Positions 6,805-10,861 of a stretch of 10,861 nucleotides of DNA are shown here, one piece after another (position 1 is the stretch's first letter; the number at the start of each line of letters is the position of its first letter). Source of the stretch: CAZCGA01 sp964498075 (GTDB taxonomy: Bacteria; Desulfobacterota; Binatia; HRBIN30); assembly GCA_964498075.1 (NCBI GenBank), contig CAZCGA010000181.1, positions 1 to 10,861 on the forward strand, given 5' to 3'. Position numbers and translations under genes: made by a program. The notes below the pieces were generated by a model that was not told the origin of the DNA, ran no database searches, and worked only from the letters and a program-made list of their open reading frames with translations.

Positions 6805-7992
6805 TCAGCGACGGGACGACCGATCCAACACCGCCAGCACCCGATCGATCTGCGCGCGGGTGTTGTAGAAGTGTATCCCCATGTGGATGCAGCCTTCGCG
6901 GGCGTTGATGGTGATGCGCTCGCCGTGCATCGTGGCCACCAGCTCTTCGGCGGTTGGGCCACCTGGGGGCGGCGCAAACAGGAGTATCCCCGACCACTCC
7001 CCAGGGCCACGCGGGCTCTCGACCCGAAAGCCGCGGCGCTCGACTTCATGCACCACGCTGTTGGTCAGGTCGTGGATCCGCGCCTCGATGCGCTCGATAC
7101 CGATCTCCTCGATGAGCCGGAGTGACTGACCGAGCGCTGCTATGCCGAGATAGTTGCGCGTCCCCTCCTCGAAGCGCCGCGCGGCGGGTACCAACGCCCG
7201 GTCGTACGCGGCGTCCGGGTCTTGCGGATCGCGATCGTCGACCAGGCTGCCCGTCGCCACGTGTGTGATCTCCATCTGCTCCAACAGGTCGCGCCGGCAG
7301 AAGAAGATGCCGAGCCCCTGCAGCCCCAGCAGCCACTTGTGAGTTCCGGCTGAAAGCAGATCGATCCCGGCCTCGCGGACGTTGAGACGCAGCGCTCCTA
7401 ATCCCTGGATGCCGTCGCAGAAGAGTAGGCCGCCGCGCGCGTGGACGATGTCGGCCAAGCCGCGCAGATCGGCTCGGAAGCCCGAGTTGTACTGGACGAA
7501 GCTCACCGCCAGCAACCGGGTGCGCGGCGACCATGCCGTGGCCACCATCTCCGGGGTGATCCGCCGCGCGCCCTGCAGTAGGAGCCGGGTCACGACGCCC
7601 CGCGCCTCTTGGGCCATCCACGGCAGCACGTTGGCGGGATACTCGCCTTGCGCCACCAGGATCTCATCGCCGGCGCGCAGGCGCAGGCTGGACGCCGCCC
7701 ACAGCACACCCTCCGACGTGTTGCGGCAGAACGCCACCTCGTCCGGGTCGCCGCCGAGGAATTGCGCCACCAGCGTCCTGGTCTCATCAAGGACCGGAGC
7801 ATTCTGGAATATCGTCGAGACGATGGCGTTGCGGGAAAGATCCTCGGCCCGCTTGCGCACGGCTTCGGCGGCACGCAGCGGCAGCACGCCAAGACCGTTG
7901 GTGGTGAAGTACGCGTAGCGTTCCAGCGCCGGGAACTCGCGCCGGATCTGCTCGACCTCTGCGTCACTGAGCGGCGCGTTAGCCGAGCTCAT
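6805..7992 (-). CDS. Class V PLP-dependent aminotransferase / cysteine desulfurase-like protein
   Basis: This 395-residue fold-type I PLP enzyme shows NTSEGVLWAA (91-100), the phosphate-binding region; GGLLFCDGIQGLGAL (187-201), in which Asp193 and Gln196 contact the cofactor; and SAGTHKWLLGLQGLGIFF (214-231), in which Lys219 is the expected Schiff-base lysine. RRFEEGTRNY (272-281) is the typical substrate-loop motif. This pattern fits the class V group that includes cysteine desulfurases, isopenicillin-N-epimerase-like enzymes and selenocysteine lyases. I cannot separate these by eye. No IscS-like cysteine loop is evident, which argues against a Fe-S cluster-loading role. The ATG at 7992 overlaps the upstream dehydrogenase stop by 14 bases, so translation is probably coupled. 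Confidence 0.88.
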   Translation of the reverse strand: MSSANAPLSDAEVEQIRREFPALERYAYFTTNGLGVLPLRAAEAVRKRAEDLSRNAIVSTIFQNAPVLDETRTLVAQFLGGDPDEVAFCRNTSEGVLWAASSLRLRAGDEILVAQGEYPANVLPWMAQEARGVVTRLLLQGARRITPEMVATAWSPRTRLLAVSFVQYNSGFRADLRGLADIVHARGGLLFCDGIQGLGALRLNVREAGIDLLSAGTHKWLLGLQGLGIFFCRRDLLEQMEITHVATGSLVDDRDPQDPDAAYDRALVPAARRFEEGTRNYLGIAALGQSLRLIEEIGIERIEARIHDLTNSVVHEVERRGFRVESPRGPGEWSGILLFAPPPGGPTAEELVATMHGERITINAREGCIHMGIHFYNTRAQIDRVLAVLDRSSRR

Positions 7993-8962
7993 AGTCCACC
8001 ACGACTTTGATCTGATCGGTGGGCCGACCGAGATCCTTCAGTGCCGCCGGCAGGTCCGCCAGACGGATGCGGTGCGACACGAAACGTTGCGCCGGCAACT
8101 CACCACGCGCCAGCGCCGCGACGACTTCCTCCACCTCCTCTTTCACCGTGCCCAGCGGGAAGACCAGATCCGTTTCCTTCAGGCACAGCGACGCGGGACG
8201 GATCGGCACTTCCTCGAGGGTGATACCGGCCAGCACCACGACACCACCGCCGGCGCCGACCATATGAATCGCCTCGGTCACCACCTCGGCGCGCCCGACG
8301 GCTTCGAAGACCACCTGCGGCCGCCCGCCCAACGCATCGGTGATGGCGGCGGCGAGGTGCTCGACCCGCGTCGGATCGAGCACGACATCGGCGCCGAGCT
8401 CACGCGCGCATTGCGCACGCGCGGCGGCCGGCTCGGTCACCACGATCGGACCCGCGCCGAGGCGGCGCGCCCAGTACAGGATCGAGAGCCCCACCTGTCC
8501 GGCGCCGAGGATCGCCACGCGTTGTCCGGGTCGCAGGCGGCTGCGTCGCACAAAGTGCAGGCCGTTGCCGACCGGTTCTCCAACTACCGCGTCCAGGCTC
8601 GGGACCGACTCGGGAACGCGGACGCATACATCGGCCGAGACCACGATCCATTCGCTGAAGCCGCCGAACGTCCCGCCGACACCGAGGTGATCGCCGATGG
8701 GAATGGCACGATCGCCCGGTTGCCAGCCGCTCACGTCGGTGCCGCACGATTCGACCTCCGCGATGACCTCGTGCCCGAGGATGGCTCCCGGCGGCGAGGT
8801 GTAGGCGAGCACCTTGTCCGAGCCGCAGATGCCGCAGGCGTGAACCCGCATCCGCAGCTCGCCGGCGCCGGGCGGCGGCACGTCTATCTCGCGCAGCTCG
8901 AACTCACCGGGCCCGGCCAACACCTGGGCCCGCGCCTTCACGGCAGAGTTCGGTCGGCTCAT
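7979..8962 (-). CDS. Zinc-dependent medium-chain alcohol dehydrogenase
   Basis: This 327-residue MDR-family oxidoreductase has HACGICGSDK (41-50), with Cys43 and Cys46 in the catalytic-zinc motif; GHE (63-65), with the zinc histidine and conserved glutamate; and VGEPVGNGLHF (127-137), with Glu129 in the position of a further zinc ligand or neighbour. ILGAGQVGLS (151-160) is the NAD(P)-binding Rossmann turn. The four-cysteine structural-zinc loop normally found around residues 85-110 is absent and replaced by a short glycine-rich segment. The enzyme is therefore compact, like some polyol, threonine or sugar dehydrogenases. The ATG at 8962 has no strong ribosome site, so coupling to OsmC (stop 37 bases upstream) is plausible. 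The substrate is unknown; the oxidoreductase class is secure. Confidence 0.9.
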   Translation of the reverse strand: MSRPNSAVKARAQVLAGPGEFELREIDVPPPGAGELRMRVHACGICGSDKVLAYTSPPGAILGHEVIAEVESCGTDVSGWQPGDRAIPIGDHLGVGGTFGGFSEWIVVSADVCVRVPESVPSLDAVVGEPVGNGLHFVRRSRLRPGQRVAILGAGQVGLSILYWARRLGAGPIVVTEPAAARAQCARELGADVVLDPTRVEHLAAAITDALGGRPQVVFEAVGRAEVVTEAIHMVGAGGGVVVLAGITLEEVPIRPASLCLKETDLVFPLGTVKEEVEEVVAALARGELPAQRFVSHRIRLADLPAALKDLGRPTDQIKVVVDYELG

Positions 8963-8999
8963 GATCGGATTGACTCGCTATCCGATTGGCGCACGAAAG

Positions 9000-9437
9000 T
9001 CACTCGACGCTGATCTCCGGCTCCAGCGTCACCTGCGCCTTGAGCGAGTTTGAGATGAAGCAGCTCCGTTCGGCCATCTTGACCAGGCGTTCGACCTTGG
9101 CGCGGTCGCCATCGGGGCCGATGGTGATGCGCGGCTTGACGACGACGCGGGTGATCTCCATGCCGCGGCCTTCGACCTTCTCGAGTGTGCCGGAGGCTGC
9201 GGCAGAATACTTCTTGAACGCGACCTTCGAGTTGGCGGCAATGGCGATGAACGTCAGCATGACGCAGGAGTTCACTGCGGCAACGCACAAATGCTCGGGC
9301 GACCAGACATCACTCGTGCCGCCGAACTCCGGCGGCGCACCGGTGGGGATGGCAGGTCGCGACGGAGCGGCGAGGGTGCCACGCCGGTGCTCCGTCCACT
9401 CGACGGTCGTCTCGTACTGATGCGTCTGATCGGGCAT
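9000..9437 (-). CDS. OsmC-family peroxiredoxin-like protein
   Basis: This 145-residue OsmC/Ohr-superfamily protein belongs to a group of thiol-dependent reductases of organic hydroperoxides, usually cytoplasmic dimers. The two conserved cysteines are visible: Cys58 in PEHLCVAAVNSCVMLTF (48-63) and Cys126 in AERSCFISNSL (122-132). Cys51 is an additional cysteine. PPEFGG (35-40) marks the conserved N-terminal loop. The ATG at 9437 has a good GGGAGGTGG site. It is the first gene of the probable OsmC-dehydrogenase-PLP enzyme unit on the minus strand, which points to oxidative-stress or thiol chemistry for the group but does not define it. Whether it is OsmC proper, Ohr or the YhfA-like branch is not resolvable here. 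Confidence 0.88.
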   Translation of the reverse strand: MPDQTHQYETTVEWTEHRRGTLAAPSRPAIPTGAPPEFGGTSDVWSPEHLCVAAVNSCVMLTFIAIAANSKVAFKKYSAAASGTLEKVEGRGMEITRVVVKPRITIGPDGDRAKVERLVKMAERSCFISNSLKAQVTLEPEISVE

Positions 9438-9718
9438 TGCGGGCCACCTCCCGGGCCACGCTAGGCCGACGAGCTGAAAGCGTCAACGGACTCTCTGTCG
9501 CGCTGTCGCGCAACGAACTCGTTCTTGCGCTCGCGGAGGCGGTCGAGCAGGTGGTCCGGAGGGTGGGAGGCCGGTGGCTCCACTGGCACGGCGAACCACG
9601 CCAGGAGCACGTGCCACGGCTCCGATGGAGAGCACCAAGAAGTGGAGAGCGATGTGGCCTTTCCTCGCTCGCTGCTGTGGAGTTGAATAGCTATGCTCAT
9701 GGCGATAGGCTCGCGCCC
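9438..9718. other. Divergent intergenic region, OsmC unit / toxin-antitoxin
   Basis: These 281 bases lie between the divergent OsmC gene and the first antitoxin. They should hold both promoters. The best plus-strand candidate is a TATGCT-type -10 at 9692-9697 with no good -35. Frames on both strands are open through much of it, but none shows a recognisable domain, so I call it non-coding or eroded sequence. Confidence 0.45.
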
Positions 9719-9723
9719 ATGAG
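9696..9723 (+). promoter_or_regulatory. Inverted repeat over antitoxin 1 start, candidate operator
   Basis: CTCATGG (9696-9702) and CCATGAG (9717-9723) are perfect 7-bp inverted arms about two helical turns apart, spanning the start codon at 9719. Ribbon-helix-helix antitoxins commonly repress their own promoter through such paired sites. This is inference from position and symmetry only. Confidence 0.4.
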
Positions 9724-9952
9724 AACGGTACAGATGACCCTTGACGATGATCTCGTCGAACAGATCGATCGGGCTGCCAAGAAGCTGGGCACCTCGCGGT
9801 CGGCTTTTGCTCGGCGCGCCCTCCAAGATGCACTGCGTCGTCTGCAACTCCGCCGGCTCGAAGAGAAGCACCGGCGCGGCTACGCGGCGAAGCCGGTCCG
9901 GAAGGGGGAATTCGACATTTGGGAATCTGAGCAGGCGTGGCCCGAGCCATGA
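9719..9952 (+). CDS. Ribbon-helix-helix antitoxin, MazE/CopG type
   Basis: This protein has 77 residues. MRTVQMTLDDDLVEQIDRAAKKLGTSRSAFARRAL is a textbook ribbon-helix-helix DNA-binding domain (strand residues 2-8, helices about 9-24 and 26-45). The C-terminal tail ends in GEFDIWESEQAWPEP, the WExEQxWPE signature by which this antitoxin group clamps its MazF partner. The ATG at 9719 fits the domain start. The frame is open further upstream to 9437, but that extension has no domain character and crosses the OsmC promoter region. There is no strong Shine-Dalgarno. Its TGA overlaps the toxin ATG (ATGA), a classic toxin-antitoxin coupling. It probably binds DNA at 9696-9723 and neutralises the downstream toxin. 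Confidence 0.88.
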   Translation: MRTVQMTLDDDLVEQIDRAAKKLGTSRSAFARRALQDALRRLQLRRLEEKHRRGYAAKPVRKGEFDIWESEQAWPEP

Positions 9953-10224
9953 GGCGCGGCGAGGTTCGTTGGTATCGGTTCAAGGCACCCGACAAGCAAC
10001 GTCCGGTCGTGCTGCTGACGCGCGACGCGGCACTGGAGTATCTGGGAGAGGTTGCGGTGGCTGTAACACGTTCGAAGCCTCCCGGTCTCCTCCGCTCGCG
10101 TCGCATCCCCCGGTGGGCACGCCTTTCTCCTTCGCGGATCCGCAGTGAGTCCCTCCTCGAGCCGCATCTCTCGGACAATCGGCTGACCTCGGTGCTCCAG
10201 AGCCCTGCCACGGCCAAGGGCTAA
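9949..10224 (+). CDS. MazF/PemK-like toxin, C-terminal half divergent or decayed
   Basis: This protein has 91 residues, and its ATG overlaps the antitoxin stop by four bases. Residues 1-40 (MRRGEVRWYRFKAPDKQRPVVLLTR ... GEVAVAVT) follow the MazF/PemK pattern: an RGE(V/I)W start, a KxRPVVLL strand and the third strand. The expected continuation (VTR-x-IRGLxSEV, a DGLPxxC block, then an N-x-D-N-x-QTV strand) is not present. Instead there is a basic stretch and LSDNRLTSV at 74-82, which only faintly recalls the last motif. Neither of the other two plus-strand frames restores a clear match. The length is also about 15 short of typical. Either this is an accumulated-indel relic, or a strongly divergent toxin. 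Family membership of the N-terminus is firm; activity is doubtful. Confidence 0.65.
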   Translation: MRRGEVRWYRFKAPDKQRPVVLLTRDAALEYLGEVAVAVTRSKPPGLLRSRRIPRWARLSPSRIRSESLLEPHLSDNRLTSVLQSPATAKG

Positions 10225-10344
10225 CTAATCGCATCCCGCGATGACGCTAGCCACTCCGACGCGGCTACCGTCTCGGCCAGCGCGCCCTGCCATCCACTCG
10301 CGGAGTGCTTGCGGCGGCGTCGTCCATTGAGGTATGAAAAAAGT
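10225..10344 (+). promoter_or_regulatory. Intermodule gap with candidate antitoxin-2 operator
   Basis: These 120 bases between the two toxin-antitoxin modules contain a CACTC-GCG-GAGTG inverted repeat (10295-10307), 37 bases before the antitoxin 2 start. There is also an ATCGC/GCGAT hairpin just after the toxin 1 stop (about 10228-10242) that may be a weak terminator. GAGG at 10329-10332 may serve as a distant ribosome site. Confidence 0.35.
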
Positions 10345-10593
10345 ATGAGAACCAATGCAAAGTCGAGCGTCACGCTGCCGCAGGAGGAACTACGACTCGT
10401 TCATTCTCTCAAGTCGCGCCTTCAGCTGAAGAGCAATGTTGAGGTGATCCGACGCGGGCTACGGCTGCTGCAGGAGACGACCGAGCGGCGGGCGCTCAAG
10501 GAGGCGTATCGGGTGGCGTCGCGCGCCACGCGGCGATCGACGACGAAGGAGATCCAGGAGTTGGATCATCTCGCCGGCGAGGGACTCGATTGA
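10345..10593 (+). CDS. Short antitoxin, RHH/ParD-like, of second MazEF module
   Basis: This is an 82-residue basic protein. KSSVTLPQEELRLVHSLKSRLQLKSNVEVIRRGLRLLQET (6-45) has the strand-helix-helix rhythm and the N-x-EVIRRGLRLL second helix of ribbon-helix-helix antitoxins. The charged tail (EAYRVASRATRRSTTKEIQELDHLAGEGLD) would wrap the toxin. It lacks the WExEQxWPE tail of antitoxin 1, so the two antitoxins belong to different subgroups. The ATG at 10345 was chosen because the domain starts there; upstream in-frame codons to 10309 look untranslated. Its TGA overlaps the TTG start of the following toxin (TTGA at 10590-10593). The antitoxin role rests mainly on the fold and the adjacent MazF-like gene. 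Confidence 0.8.
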   Translation: MRTNAKSSVTLPQEELRLVHSLKSRLQLKSNVEVIRRGLRLLQETTERRALKEAYRVASRATRRSTTKEIQELDHLAGEGLD

Positions 10594-10861
10594 AGGCAGC
10601 GATTCGCCACGGAGCACTGTACCTCGCCGATCTGAATCCGAGACAGGGAACCGAGGCGGGCAAGCTGCGACCCGTGCTGGTGATCCAGACCGATCTCCTC
10701 AATCAAGCCGATCACCCCTCCACCTGGGTTCTCCCGTGTACCACCCGCCTGTCGGGCGAGAATCTGCTGCGGGTCTCTCTGCCGCGCGGGATGGCAGGCA
10801 ATGCGGCGGATTGCGAGGTCATGATCGACCAGAGCCGAGCGATCGACAACCGACGGCTGCG
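10590..10861 (+). CDS. PemK/MazF-family mRNA interferase toxin (3' end off window)
   Basis: The frame is open from the TTG at 10590 to the window end, giving 90 whole codons. IRHGALYLADLNPRQGTEAGKLRPVLVIQTDLLN (5-38) is the conserved N-terminal barrel of PemK/MazF toxins, with the GTEAGKLRPVLVIQ signature. STWVLPCTTRL (44-54) contains the threonine of the RNA-cleavage site, and CEVMIDQSRAIDNRRL (75-90) is the penultimate strand and helix. Members cut single-stranded mRNA at short motifs. No ATG or GTG lies near the start, and the TTGA overlap with the antitoxin stop supports the TTG. About 15-25 C-terminal residues are outside the window. Unlike toxin 1, everything visible looks intact, so this module is the likely active one. 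Confidence 0.88.
   Translation, partial: MKAAIRHGALYLADLNPRQGTEAGKLRPVLVIQTDLLNQADHPSTWVLPCTTRLSGENLLRVSLPRGMAGNAADCEVMIDQSRAIDNRRL

Noticed and set aside
6790..6852. Repeated GATCGATC words
   Set aside because: Short self-complementary words that recur by chance (also near 651 and 9761), without spacing or context suggesting function.
9461..9871. Open minus-strand frame overlapping antitoxin 1 and ending 24 bases before the OsmC start
   Set aside because: No recognisable domain, and it runs antisense through a clear ribbon-helix-helix gene. Long empty frames are expected in GC-rich DNA. A shorter version starting at 9700 (79 codons) is also unsupported.

Overview
The window is GC-rich bacterial DNA with tightly packed genes on both strands. 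It encodes housekeeping-type enzymes, a partly degraded CBS gene and two tandem MazEF-like toxin-antitoxin modules. The gene mix (TesB thioesterase, phosphotransferase/P-loop kinase fusion, CBS proteins, a stand-alone sugar-phosphate nucleotidyltransferase) and the GC content suggest an uncultured deltaproteobacterium-like soil or sediment lineage. That placement is inference only, since no phylogenetic marker is present.

Layout. At the left edge, a class I SAM methyltransferase (651 to 1, minus) runs off the window. A plus-strand cluster diverges from it: tesB-like acyl-CoA thioesterase (790-1638), a CBS-pair protein with an ACT-like tail (1677-2282) and an APH-like/P-loop kinase fusion (2326-3903), with gaps of 38 and 43 bases. 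The fusion's stop codon lies in a 7-bp-modular palindromic repeat (3884-3962). On the far side of the repeat lies the 3'-truncated remnant of another CBS gene (3943-4098, minus). Its reading frame ends inside the same repeat, so the element sits on a gene-truncation scar. A LOG-family nucleotide hydrolase (4203-4973, plus) diverges from the remnant. It is followed by a 146-base stretch full of nested hairpins and then a YbaK/ProX-type tRNA deacylase (5120-5590, plus).

The middle and right-centre are on the minus strand. A sugar-1-phosphate nucleotidyltransferase (5640-6569) lies convergent to the deacylase. Upstream of it is a probable three-gene unit transcribed from 9437 down to 6805: OsmC-family peroxiredoxin, a zinc alcohol dehydrogenase lacking the structural-zinc loop, and a class V PLP enzyme whose start overlaps the dehydrogenase stop by 14 bases. 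Its substrate is not evident. It may combine thiol/peroxide chemistry with polyol or amino-acid metabolism.

The right end carries two consecutive plus-strand toxin-antitoxin modules. Module 1 (9719-10224) has a typical ribbon-helix-helix antitoxin ending in the W-E-x-E-Q-x-W-P-E signature. Its MazF-like toxin is normal for about 40 residues and then loses family resemblance. Module 2 (10345 to beyond 10861) has a different short antitoxin and an intact-looking PemK/MazF toxin starting at a TTG and cut by the window end. Short inverted repeats lie ahead of both antitoxins and are candidate autoregulatory operators. No rRNA, tRNA, CRISPR array or insertion sequence was seen.
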